Source of the DNA: Sulfurimonas sp. HSL1-2
Lineage (GTDB): Bacteria > Campylobacterota > Campylobacteria > Campylobacterales > Sulfurimonadaceae
DNA: 64,000 bases
Direction: 5' to 3'
Assembly (NCBI RefSeq): GCF_039645565.1
Contig: NZ_CP147914.1
Coordinates: forward strand, 62,001 to 126,000
Below are positions 25,127 to 33,700 of the stretch, one piece after another. The notes below the pieces were generated by a model. It had not been told where the DNA came from and made no database searches. It was given only the letters and a program-made list of their open reading frames with translations. The first letter of the stretch is position 1, and every line of letters begins with the position of its first letter. Position numbers and translations under genes: made by a program.

Positions 25127-25449
25127 AGCTTACATCCTTGGTCAGTTTCAGAGAGTTTTTGCAGTTTCGGCAGGTCGATGCCGAGGTGCCGGATCTCCTC
25201 GAGCGCTTCGCTGCGGAAGCGGTCCAGGGGAAAACGGATGGCATAGTAGGCCCAGGTCCCTTTGCGCTCGACCTTCAGGAAACCCGCCTCTTTGAGGATC
25301 TTGAGATGGCGCGAGAGGCGCGACTGGATCATCTCCAGTGAGCTTTGCAGGTCGCAGACGCAGAGCGGCCCGTGCTCGTCGAGGAAACGCAGGATCAGCA
25401 CCCGCGTCTCGTCGTTGAGGGCCGCCACGCTTTTGAGGAAGACGTCCAT
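25123..25449 (-). CDS. arsR: ArsR-family arsenic-sensing repressor
   Basis: 108 residues starting at 25449 (MDVFLKSVAAL); the frame extends to 25632 but only as shadow of the upstream gene. The winged helix-turn-helix has the classic As(III) site LCVCDL with Cys30 and Cys32, and SQSRLSRHLKILKEAG-like recognition helix (QSRLSRHLKILKEAG). It represses the operon and releases DNA on binding As(III). Likely target is the inverted repeat at 25947-25978. Confidence 0.93.
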   Translation of the reverse strand: MDVFLKSVAALNDETRVLILRFLDEHGPLCVCDLQSSLEMIQSRLSRHLKILKEAGFLKVERKGTWAYYAIRFPLDRFRSEALEEIRHLGIDLPKLQKLSETDQGCKL

Positions 25450-25451
25450 GC

Positions 25452-25907
25452 TCAGCAGCCCCCGCCTGTCGACCACTTGCCGTTTTCGGAGAACGTCGGC
25501 TGGCAGCAGCCCACCCCGCCGGTAAAGGCGTCGCCGCCGAACACCTCGATCTGATCCATCGTATGGTAGTTCTCCCAGATGACATCCTGGGGGTCCTGGA
25601 CCCAGTACTTGTTCGACGCGGCGTAGCAGCACTGCGCGCCGCTCTGTATCTCGCCCGCAATACCCGCGGCGATCAGACGGGCCTCGGTCTCGGCGACGGC
25701 TTCGTCACTGTCGAACTGCAGCCCCAGGTGGTTGAGGCCGCGTTTGCTTTTGCCTTTTGAGATGGCGAAATTGACGGCGGGATCGTCGATGAGCCACTGC
25801 AGGTAATCCGCTTTTTCCTTCGTCGGTTCCGCGCCGAACAGGGCGGTGTAGAATGCCCGGCTTTTGTCGAGATCGTCGACGGAGATATGGATGTGGAGAC
25901 GTTTCAT
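25452..25907 (-). CDS. arsI: ArsI/CadI-type VOC dioxygenase (C-As lyase candidate)
   Basis: 151 residues, start at 25907 before a 5'-gap that holds the operator. Metal ligands expected for ArsI are in place (His5, His60, Glu112), as is the vicinal Cys pair (Cys93-Cys94) that binds trivalent organoarsenicals. Extra Cys lie at the tail (134, 135, 151). ArsI cleaves the carbon-arsenic bond of methylarsenite or aromatic arsenicals using Fe(II) and O2. The related CadI proteins are merely metal-induced, so activity needs a test. First gene of the operon. Confidence 0.85.
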   Translation of the reverse strand: MKRLHIHISVDDLDKSRAFYTALFGAEPTKEKADYLQWLIDDPAVNFAISKGKSKRGLNHLGLQFDSDEAVAETEARLIAAGIAGEIQSGAQCCYAASNKYWVQDPQDVIWENYHTMDQIEVFGGDAFTGGVGCCQPTFSENGKWSTGGGC

Positions 25908-25946
25908 GCTGTTTCCTTTCGCCGTTTGGATAACAGCATTGTAGCC

Positions 25947-25978
25947 AATCAATTTACAAATATCAAGATATATTGATT
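25947..25978. promoter_or_regulatory. Putative ArsR operator
   Basis: The divergent gap holds ATCAA-N6-TTGAT at 25962-25977, the arrangement of ArsR-family operators, nested inside a wider inverted repeat AATCAAT (25947-25953) / ATTGATT (25972-25978). It lies 40-70 bases upstream of arsI and about 100 upstream of the opposing DUF4395 gene, so one repressor could control both. Confidence 0.6.
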
Positions 25979-26079
25979 TATTGGCCTGAATGTGCTATAG
26001 TTCCCGTCATTAAAGAGGCGTCCGGTCATGACGGAAGCGTTTGGCCGCGATGCGTGCCTCTGAATTCAAGGAGAAAAGC

Positions 26080-26820
26080 GTGGATATTAGAAGCTTCTTC
26101 GCTTACGGTGAAAAGGTGCCCGGCTACGAGGTGGGCATGCTCAATGAGAGAGAGGCGCGCGCGGCGGCGGCGATTCTGTTTGTCGGCGCTTTCCTGGGAC
26201 TGACGAACGGGGTGATGCTGGGCACGGCGGTCTTTTCGAAATACTTTGTGACCTTCTTCGCCGTCGATTTTACGCTGCGTATCATCCAGCCCCGCTATGC
26301 GCCCAGCCTGATGCTGGGGCGTTTTTTCGTCCGGAACCAGAAACCCGAGTACGTCGGGGCCGCCCAGAAGCGTTTCGCCTGGATCCTGGGCTTTCTGCTG
26401 GCCTGGCCGATGTTCTACTACCTGGTCATCGATTTCCAGCCCAACCCGCTCAAGGTACTGGTGTGTCTCATCTGTATGGCGCTGCTCTTTTTTGAAGCGG
26501 CCTTCTCCATCTGCCTGGGGTGCAAGATCTACGCCTGGATCAAGCGCAAAGATCCGAAATACTGTCCGGGCGGCGTCTGCGAGATGAATTATAAAGAGCC
26601 CATCCAGACCTTCTCGCTGGCGCAGAAGCTCATCCTCGTCGCCACCGTGCTGGTCATGGGGTACGGCACCTACGCCTATTTCACCAAGCTGCCCGACCGG
26701 ACCATCTTTGTCAAAAAGATGAAAATGCTGATGATGAGCCAGGCGGAGCTCGATGCGTTGGAGGCGGCCAAAGATCAGGCGGAAGAGGACGCCTTCTTCA
26801 GCGACGACGACGATTTCTGA
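26080..26820 (+). CDS. DUF4395 membrane protein
   Basis: 246 residues starting at the GTG at 26080, which has AAGGAG 6 bases upstream; the TTG at 26041 has none. About four membrane helices fill residues 40-170, including CLGCKIYAWIKR, and a soluble Cys pair CPGGVC near 168-173. The C terminus is very acidic (about 20 residues of E and D). DUF4395 proteins are often linked to thiol-redox genes, as here, and may relay electrons through the Cys pairs. Exact role unknown. Confidence 0.82.
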   Translation: MDIRSFFAYGEKVPGYEVGMLNEREARAAAAILFVGAFLGLTNGVMLGTAVFSKYFVTFFAVDFTLRIIQPRYAPSLMLGRFFVRNQKPEYVGAAQKRFAWILGFLLAWPMFYYLVIDFQPNPLKVLVCLICMALLFFEAAFSICLGCKIYAWIKRKDPKYCPGGVCEMNYKEPIQTFSLAQKLILVATVLVMGYGTYAYFTKLPDRTIFVKKMKMLMMSQAELDALEAAKDQAEEDAFFSDDDDF

Positions 26821-26829
26821 TCCCGCCGG

Positions 26830-27537
26830 ATGATGCTTGAACAGAGTCTGGCCGAACTGGTCGGCCACTACGGTTTTATCGCCCTTGTTGCCTCCTTCGG
26901 CATCGGGGTATTGACCTCACTGGCGCCCTGTTCCATCATCACGCTGCCGCTGCTCATCGGCAGCGTGCTCGGTCTGTCCGCGGAGATGACCCCAAGACAG
27001 AAACAGCGCTTTGCGCTCTACTACTCCCTGCTTTTTGTCACCGGACTCGTTATCAGTTTTTCCCTGCTCATGCTGACGGTGGCCAAGGCCGGGGCGCTGC
27101 TCAGCGTCGCGCCCTTCTGGGCCTACGCACTTGCCGCGATGGCAACCTTCCTGGTTACCGCCTATGCCATGGGGTGGCTGGGGCAGATCGACAAGGCGCT
27201 TATTGCCGGCCGGCTGCTGAAGTTCAAGCTGGCGGGCGCGCTGATTATCGGCATGATCTTCGGCCTGGTCAGCACGCCGTGCGCTTCGGCGCCGCTGGCG
27301 GCCATCATCGCCGTGGCGGAACAGAGCGGCTGGGTCTACTCGTACGCCCTGGTGCTGCTCTTTGCGCTGGGGCACGGTCTATTGCTGCTCGCCGCGGGGA
27401 TCTCCCTCGGGTTCGCCCAGCGGATGGCTTCGAGCCCGCTGTTGGCGAGGATTGCAAACGGGGTTAACGCCCTTTTCATCCTGCTGCTCGCCGCCATCGC
27501 GGTCTACCTGGCCTACCAGGCCTATCTTGTCTATTAG
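26830..27537 (+). CDS. CcdA/DsbD-like membrane thiol transporter
   Basis: 235 residues with six or seven helices. The two transmembrane Cys that shuttle electrons are in SLAPCSIITLPLLIG (near 33) and VSTPCASAPLAAI (near 153), each followed by Pro-rich turns as in CcdA. It would move reducing power from cytoplasmic thioredoxin to the periplasm, where the next gene's lipoprotein thioredoxin can receive it. It lies 9 bases from both neighbours. Confidence 0.88.
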   Translation: MMLEQSLAELVGHYGFIALVASFGIGVLTSLAPCSIITLPLLIGSVLGLSAEMTPRQKQRFALYYSLLFVTGLVISFSLLMLTVAKAGALLSVAPFWAYALAAMATFLVTAYAMGWLGQIDKALIAGRLLKFKLAGALIIGMIFGLVSTPCASAPLAAIIAVAEQSGWVYSYALVLLFALGHGLLLLAAGISLGFAQRMASSPLLARIANGVNALFILLLAAIAVYLAYQAYLVY

Positions 27538-27545
27538 GGAGTGAT

Positions 27546-27944
27546 ATGTTTCGAATGTTTGTGATTGGTTTCGCGCTGCTGCTGGGCGGCTGCGGCCAGG
27601 AAAAAACTGCCCATGAGACGATGCTGAATGTAACACCCTACAAGCTTGTCGCTCCGAAGATCGGCCGCGGTAAACCGGTGCTGCTTGAACTGGGCTCGAC
27701 GTCGTGCCGAAGCTGTGAAGATATGGCGCGCACGCTGTACAGAATCAAAAAAGAGCATCCGCGCAGCGGCATCTACTTTATCGACATCCGGCGGGAACGG
27801 CAGGTGGCGGTGCAGTACGATGTCCGCATGATGCCGACCCAGGTGATTCTCGACGGCAGCGGACAGGTCGTCTATCGGCACATCGGTCCTTCGGAGACAA
27901 AGGTGCTCACGGAGACGCTCACGCGCTTCGGCGTCCTTCAGTAG
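27546..27944 (+). CDS. Thioredoxin-like lipoprotein
   Basis: 132 residues with lipobox LLGGC (Cys near 16) and a thioredoxin fold whose active site is CRSC in GSTSCRSCEDMA (near 54-57), plus the cis-Pro MMPTQV. It is an envelope thiol reductase, presumably reduced by the CcdA-like protein encoded just upstream. Client is unknown: cytochrome c maturation and the Cys-rich neighbours are candidates. It ends directly against the convergent Nudix gene. Confidence 0.88.
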   Translation: MFRMFVIGFALLLGGCGQEKTAHETMLNVTPYKLVAPKIGRGKPVLLELGSTSCRSCEDMARTLYRIKKEHPRSGIYFIDIRRERQVAVQYDVRMMPTQVILDGSGQVVYRHIGPSETKVLTETLTRFGVLQ

Positions 27945-28511
27945 TCACTCCTTCGCGAGAAACCAGTAAAACGCGAACATCAGCCCCGGGGTTTTCGCCC
28001 TGTTTTCATCGAAAACAAAGGCGTTAGCCTCCGTGAGCGGGACCCACTCCAGGACGATCTCCTCGGTGTGGATGCCGCCGCCGTCGTGGACACGCATCGT
28101 CTCGTCGATTTCGGCAAAGTAGAGGTGCTGCTGCCCGCCGGAGATACCGACGTTGGTAAAGAAGGAGGTGATCTTCTCGATCTTTTCCAGAGGGACGTCG
28201 TAGCCGCACTCCTCGTCGATCTCCTCCTTGGCGATCTGGAGCAGGGGGACCTTTTTGTCGACGATCCCGGCGCAAAGCTCGTATGTGAACAAGTGTTCAG
28301 GGTGATTCATGTGCACCGGGGGGCGGAACTGTTTGACGAGGAGGAAGGCCTCACGTTCGGTATGGTAGAGCAGGACGGCGACGCTGTCGTGGCTCTTGAC
28401 GGCCTCCCAGCTCAGCTCGCGGCCGTTTTGCGTATAGAGGATGCGGACGGGGCGCACAAACGCCGGCGCTTCCAGGGGGATCGTCTCAAAGCGGGTAATC
28501 TTGAATGGCAT
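27945..28511 (-). CDS. Nudix hydrolase, UDP-sugar/ADP-ribose pyrophosphatase type
   Basis: 188 residues starting at 28511, 6 bases after a TATGAT box and without a ribosome site. VKQFRPPVH...YELCAGIVDK near 83-107 resembles NUDT14 UDP-glucose pyrophosphatase. The Nudix box G-x5-E-x7-REUxEExGU is present as GIVDKKV...EEIDEECGY: Val replaces the first Glu and Glu replaces the Arg, but the metal-binding EE pair remains. It should hydrolyse nucleoside-diphosphate sugars. Confidence 0.85.
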   Translation of the reverse strand: MPFKITRFETIPLEAPAFVRPVRILYTQNGRELSWEAVKSHDSVAVLLYHTEREAFLLVKQFRPPVHMNHPEHLFTYELCAGIVDKKVPLLQIAKEEIDEECGYDVPLEKIEKITSFFTNVGISGGQQHLYFAEIDETMRVHDGGGIHTEEIVLEWVPLTEANAFVFDENRAKTPGLMFAFYWFLAKE

Positions 28512-28563
28512 GTTACAATCATATAAAGCAAAGCTTAAAATGAAAGCAGCGTCTGAATACAGC

Positions 28564-28592
28564 TGGACATGTTGGTGTTTGGCTACTACAAT
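28564..28592 (+). promoter_or_regulatory. Promoter of folE-queD
   Basis: TGGACA (28564-28569) and TACAAT (28587-28592) are 17 bases apart, and the folE ATG follows 27 bases later with GAGGAG as ribosome site. Confidence 0.55.
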
Positions 28593-28618
28593 ACCCCCAA
28601 TATTGCAGAGGAGAAGCC

Positions 28619-29410
28619 ATGGTCCCGACACAAGAGGAGCTTGACGCATTCGTCCGCGAACGGTTTTTCTGCCACTTCGGCCACGAGGATGAAACAGCAC
28701 TCGCGATCGCCGTAGAGGAGTACCGCGCCGTCAAGGCGTTCCGCGTAAACGAGAATATCCATGAGACCGGCCAGCGCCTTTCTGAGGAGGGGCACTATGT
28801 CATGCGCCTCTATGCGATGTTCTATATGGGGCAGGTACTCGACGCGCTCAAAATCGACCGCGAAGACCCCAACGTGATGGAAGACGCCGCCTGCGGCAAC
28901 ATCGGTACGGCGGGGCGCATCGCGAAGATGTATACCGGGGCCGTGCCCGAGGACGAGCGCGAACTGATGAGCGGCCGCTGGAACCCCGAACCGCGTATGG
29001 CGACCTTCCCCAACAACGCGCAGACACATGAGCCCGTCTTTGTGACAACGCAGCTCGACGCCGTCTGCAGTCACCACTTCATCCGTTTCGGGCAGGACCA
29101 GGCGGACACGGGCTCCGTGGTCGTCGTCGGCTACATCCCGCGCGAGAAGCTCGGCGGTATCAGCAAGATCAACCGCTTCGTCAACTGGTGCGCACGCCGC
29201 GGCTGGCTGCAGGAGGATTTGACCCGCTACATCGGCAAGAAGATCATGCAGGTCTTCGAGACGGACTCCGTCTATGTCGGCCTTTTCAACCTCAAACACG
29301 GCTGTACGGCCTTCCGGGGGGCGTGTGACATCAACGCCTCTACGTCCACGACCTACGTGACGGGCGCGTTCGAAAAAGACCGCAGCCTGATCCCGTTGAA
29401 GTTCCAGTGA
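28619..29410 (+). CDS. folE: GTP cyclohydrolase I
   Basis: 263 residues, longer than E. coli FolE (about 220). Zinc and catalytic motifs are DAVCSHHFIRF near 142-152, GISKINRFVNWCARR near 180 and HGCTAFRGACDINAST near 230, matching the type I enzyme. It converts GTP to dihydroneopterin triphosphate, precursor of folate and of queuosine. The queD gene follows 10 bases later, so queuosine supply is the likely primary purpose of this copy. Confidence 0.9.
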   Translation: MVPTQEELDAFVRERFFCHFGHEDETALAIAVEEYRAVKAFRVNENIHETGQRLSEEGHYVMRLYAMFYMGQVLDALKIDREDPNVMEDAACGNIGTAGRIAKMYTGAVPEDERELMSGRWNPEPRMATFPNNAQTHEPVFVTTQLDAVCSHHFIRFGQDQADTGSVVVVGYIPREKLGGISKINRFVNWCARRGWLQEDLTRYIGKKIMQVFETDSVYVGLFNLKHGCTAFRGACDINASTSTTYVTGAFEKDRSLIPLKFQ

Positions 29411-29420
29411 GGCGGACGGC

Positions 29421-29972
29421 ATGACGTGGATCATCGACAAACAGTTCGACTTCTGTTACGGCCACCGGGTCTGGTCGCAGAGCCTGGAGACGGAGTACAG
29501 CCTCGACGACTGCCTGATGTGCCGCCACCTGCACGGGCACCAGGGACGGATCAAGATTTTTCTCGCGGCGGAGACGCTGCAAAACGGGATGGTGACCGAT
29601 TTCAAACACCTCAACTGGTTCAAACAGTGGCTCGACGCGACCCTGGACCACAAGTTCATCATTGACCGCAACGACCCGCTCTTCCCCGACATGATGTCGC
29701 ACTACTGCGCGGAGGGCAAAATGGACGAGACCCGTTTTTTCCTGCACGACGAGGGGTACTGGACGCCGCGGCTGGAAGTCGTCGACGGCGAGATCGGCGC
29801 GATACGCGAAAAATACGAGGGGATGGTCATCGTCGATTTCGTCCCCACCAGCGAGCAGCTGACGGCGTGGATGCTGACAATCGTCCAGAAAAAAATGGCG
29901 CCGCTGGGCATCAGGGTGAACTCGGTGGAATTCTGGGAGACGCCGAAATCGCACTGTGAAATAAAAGCGTAG
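29421..29972 (+). CDS. queD: 6-carboxytetrahydropterin synthase
   Basis: 183 residues. Zinc ligands His15, His38 and His40 and the catalytic Cys34 are visible in FCYGHRVW and CRHLHGHQGR; the catalytic Glu lies in EFWETPKSH near the C terminus. QueD converts dihydroneopterin triphosphate from FolE to 6-carboxytetrahydropterin in queuosine synthesis. It carries an insert around residues 95-125 compared with the 120-residue E. coli enzyme. queC and queE are not in the window. Confidence 0.92.
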   Translation: MTWIIDKQFDFCYGHRVWSQSLETEYSLDDCLMCRHLHGHQGRIKIFLAAETLQNGMVTDFKHLNWFKQWLDATLDHKFIIDRNDPLFPDMMSHYCAEGKMDETRFFLHDEGYWTPRLEVVDGEIGAIREKYEGMVIVDFVPTSEQLTAWMLTIVQKKMAPLGIRVNSVEFWETPKSHCEIKA

Positions 29973-30014
29973 TGAAAAGGTGCACCCAAAGGGTGCGACA
30001 AAGAAGGAAAAACA

Positions 30015-30075
30015 CTGTATCCGGGAGTAAAAAGGAGTTTCAAAAACAGGAGGGTTCGTGAAAAACCGGATACAG
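30015..30075. repeat. 10-base perfect inverted repeat in the queD/nifX-like gap
   Basis: CTGTATCCGG (30015-30024) and CCGGATACAG (30066-30075) enclose 41 bases containing AGGAGG and short poly-A tracts. The gap (29973-30221) is otherwise AT-rich, with a smaller GCACCC/GGGTGC hairpin near 29981 that has TTTT after it on the minus strand, a plausible terminator for the convergent nifX-like gene. Confidence 0.55.
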
Positions 30076-30221
30076 CTATAGGCATCATAGCGCTTTGGCC
30101 GCAATGTTGCCCCTGCTTTTTCCGTTGGATGAAAAAAATTAATATTTTTTCAGGTTTCTGCGCCACCGTAAAGCACGGCGGGCTATTAAAAGCCGGAAAG
30201 GCTGTTAGAGTATAACGACCC

Positions 30222-30620
30222 TCAGGCGAGCTGGGCGGAGACGCTGCGCAGGACGGCTTCCGCCTTGGCGGGGTCACCGGCGTATTTGCGGATATGCACG
30301 CCGTATTCGGCCATGGCCGCCGCCGTGTTCTTGCAGGCGCGCCCGACGACGATGAAGTCGCAGTCTTCGAGCGCTTCCCCCATCACGAGGTGCGCTTTGG
30401 CGTGGGCCTCGTCGTTGTCGTCGTGGGAGCAGTGGTGGTGCTCGTCCTCATGATCGTGATCATGGTCGAGGTCGGTGCGGGGGTTGGCCCGGAGCCCTTC
30501 GAGTTCGAAGGCGCGGAACATACCGGCACCCTTGACGGTGTAGACGGCGAAAAAGGGCGTATGTCCGGCATTGCCGAAGAACTGGAGGGTCTCGTCTTTG
30601 ACGGGGACGGCGACTTTCAT
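30222..30620 (-). CDS. NifX/NifB-like (dinitrogenase cofactor family) metal-binding protein
   Basis: 132 residues starting at 30620 (MKVAVPVKD), with GGAG upstream. The compact alpha/beta fold of the NifX/NafY family has an inserted loop at about 48-75 of alternating His, Asp and Glu (DHDHDHEDEHHHCSHDD), surely a metal site. The family binds FeMo-cofactor precursors or iron-sulfur clusters. No nif genes are nearby, so a general metal-handling or regulatory role is more likely. Divergent from the RND pump gene across 88 bases. Confidence 0.83.
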   Translation of the reverse strand: MKVAVPVKDETLQFFGNAGHTPFFAVYTVKGAGMFRAFELEGLRANPRTDLDHDHDHEDEHHHCSHDDNDEAHAKAHLVMGEALEDCDFIVVGRACKNTAAAMAEYGVHIRKYAGDPAKAEAVLRSVSAQLA

Positions 30621-30673
30621 AAGGGACTCCTTACGCTGTAAAGTTAATTTTAGAAAATTATATCCCAAAATGC

Positions 30674-30703
30674 TTGACCAGCGGCAAACGGCGTCGATAT
30701 AAT
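30674..30703 (+). promoter_or_regulatory. Promoter of the RND efflux gene (leaderless candidate)
   Basis: TTGACC at 30674-30679 and a perfect TATAAT at 30698-30703 are 18 bases apart. The ATG follows only 5 bases after the -10 box and there is no ribosome site. Confidence 0.7.
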
Positions 30704-30708
30704 CGCGT

Positions 30709-33700
30709 ATGCTGAAAATTATCGAGTATTTTATCCGTAACAAGCGGCTCAACTACGTGCTGCTGCTCTTCGTGCTGGTGATGGGGGTAAACGCCTACAT
30801 CTCCATCCCCAAGGAGCTTTTCCCTCTGGTGACGCTGGACCAGGTCACGATCAGCGGGGGATACGCCGGGAGCAGTGCGGATAACCTCGACAAGATGGCC
30901 GTGCGCGATATCGAGGATGCGCTGGGCAGCATCGACGGCATCGACAAGATCGAAACCGTCATCAAACCCGGCAGTTTCGCGATCGTCCTGACGCTGCAGG
31001 AGGGGGCGGACCAGAACGATGCGCTCAACAAGGCCAAGGATGCCATCGCCAAGAGCCGGCAGTACCTCCCCCCGGATATGGTCGAACCGGTGGCGACGCT
31101 GGCGGTGCACAACCGCCCCCTCGTTTCCCTCTCGCTCTCCAGCGATACGCTGACGCATGGGCAGCTCGTCGAGGCGGCCAAGGAGATCAAGACCCGCTTC
31201 GCCCGCTACCCCAACATCAGCGAAGTGGTGATGTACGGGGATTCGGACGAGGAGGTCTCCGTCCGCCTCGACTCGCAGGCCATCGAGGCCCTCGGGCTCA
31301 GCCGCAGCGCCGTGACGTCGGCGATCGCCAACCTCTCCTACATTTACCCTATCGGCGATATCGAGCAGAAGGGGGATTTCGTCTTCCTCTCCACCGTCCA
31401 CGGCAAGCCCGACGCCGCGTCGTGGGAAGCGACGATGCTCGGCGTCGGGGGCAAGTACGTCCGCCTGGGCGACATCGCCCGTGTCGTGATCGAACATCCG
31501 CAGGATACGACGATCTCGACCTTTAACGGGCGCCCGAACATTACACTCAACATTTCCAAAGGGGACAGCGGCAATGCCATCGCCCTCTCCCGGGATCTCG
31601 TGCGCTTTGCCGAATCGCTTCAGGGCGACTACCCCGGCATTTTTTTCGATTTCTACCACGATACCTCCAAGCCGGTGCAGAGCCGCCTGGAGACGGTGCT
31701 CTCGAACCTGATGTTCGGGCTGATCCTTGTTTTCCTCTCCATGGCGCTGCTGATCAACGTCCGCATCGCCTCCATCGTGGCCATGGGGATTCCCTTCTCT
31801 TTTGCCATCGGCATCGTCTTCATCTATGTATTGGGGTACTCCATCAATATCGTCTCCCTGCTGGGCGCGCTCATCGTCATCGGGATCGTCGTCGACGACG
31901 CCATCGTCGTCGCGGAGAACATCCAGCGCCACCTCAACGAGGGGATGGAGCGCCACGCCGCGGTGATGGCGGGGCTCAAAGAGATGCTCCTGCCGGTGAC
32001 TCTGGCGACGGTGACGACGGTGGTCGCCTTTTTGCCGCTCTTCATGCTCAGCGGGGAGATCTCCAAATTCATCATCCTTATTCCCATCATGGTCATTATG
32101 ATCCTGATGGGCTCGCTGATCGAGAGTTTCCTCTTCTTGCCGCTGCATGCGGAAGAGGTGCTCCGGAAGCAGAAGAACATGGTCGACTGGACGCGCATCC
32201 AGAACGGCTATGAAACCCTCCTGCACGGGCTGATCCGCTATAAAAAGAGCGTGCTCGCCCTCTTCCTGATCACGGTGCCGCTGCTGACTTTCTTTACGGT
32301 CAAGAGCATGCAGTTCCAGTTTTTCCCGGAACATGACGGTTCGTTCCTCTACGTGACCGGAAAGCTTGACATCAATACCCCGATCGAGGAGACGGCCGAA
32401 GTCGCCCGGGCGATCGAGCGGCGTATCATCCAGGCCGGGGAGCAGTTCGCGCTCAAATCGGTCTCGACGGTAACGGGATCGCGGGTCTCCATGGCCGGGG
32501 ACGCGGAGTCGGGAGAGCATGTTTTCCTCGTGACGATGGAGCTCTTTGACATGGTGCCGGACAACGTCTTCGACCGCTACCTGGCACCGCTGCTGAACTT
32601 TTCGTTCAACTACGACGACCCGGAAAAACGGCGGACAAAGCACACCTTCGAACTCGTCGACGATCTCGAGGCGCTGGTTGCGCCGCTGCGGCAGCAGTAC
32701 GCGTTCGAGGAGCTGGGCGTGCGCGAACAGCGGGCCGGAGTTGTGCGCATCGACGTCCAGGTCAACTTTTCCGGGGCGGACGAAACGAAAACGATCGCGG
32801 CGATGGAGCAGGTGCAGTCGGCACTGGAAAAGGTCAAGGGGGTTGTCTCCGTCAGCAACAACCTCGAACCGGGGATGCGGGAGATCCGGCTGCGCGTCAA
32901 CGATTACGGGGAGCGGCTGGGACTGAGCGAAGCGGAGGTGGCCCGCACCCTTGCCGCCTATTTCCTCGATAACCGCAGGGCGATGACCTTCAATGACAAC
33001 GGGGTCATGGAGATCAAGACACGGGCCCTGGAAAAAGACCGCCTGAGCACGCTGGAGCGGTTCCAGTACCCTCTCCCCGACGGCACCTATGTCAACCTCG
33101 GCGATATTGTTGCTTTTGAGAGCCGCCGCGATTTCAACCAGATTGAAAAGCGCGACGGTACGGTGGTGAAAACCGTGTTCGCGAAGGTGAATAAGCGTAT
33201 GACGACCCCGTCGCAGGTCCTGAAGCAGATCGCCCCGGTGCTCGGCGCGGTGCGCCAAACGGGGGTGAAAGCGGAGCTCTTCGGGGAGCAGGAGCGCAAC
33301 GAGCAGCTGGCCGCGGATATGAAGCGTGCCGTGGGTGCGGCCCTCTTTTTGATGCTGATCACGCTGCTGTTCATCTTCCCGAAGATCAAGTACGCGCTGA
33401 TCGTCATGTCCGTCATCCCCCTCTCCATCCTCGGGGCGCTGGTGGGTCACAAGCTGATGGGGATGAACCTTACCATGCCGGGGGTCATCGGGCTGCTGGG
33501 GCTCGCCGGCGTCGTCATCAACGACGGGATCATCATGCTGGATTTCCTGCACGGGACCCATGATGCCCGTGCTTTCTACGAACGCGCTAAGATGCGTCTG
33601 CGGCCGATTCTCATTACCTCCATTACGACCTTCCTCGGCCTCTTTACGCTGATCTTCTATGCGACGGGGCAGGCCGTGATCCTGCAGCCGATCGCCGTCT

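Noticed and set aside
25450..25632. N-terminal extension of arsR
   Set aside because: It overlaps the arsI gene in another frame; ArsR homology starts at 25449.
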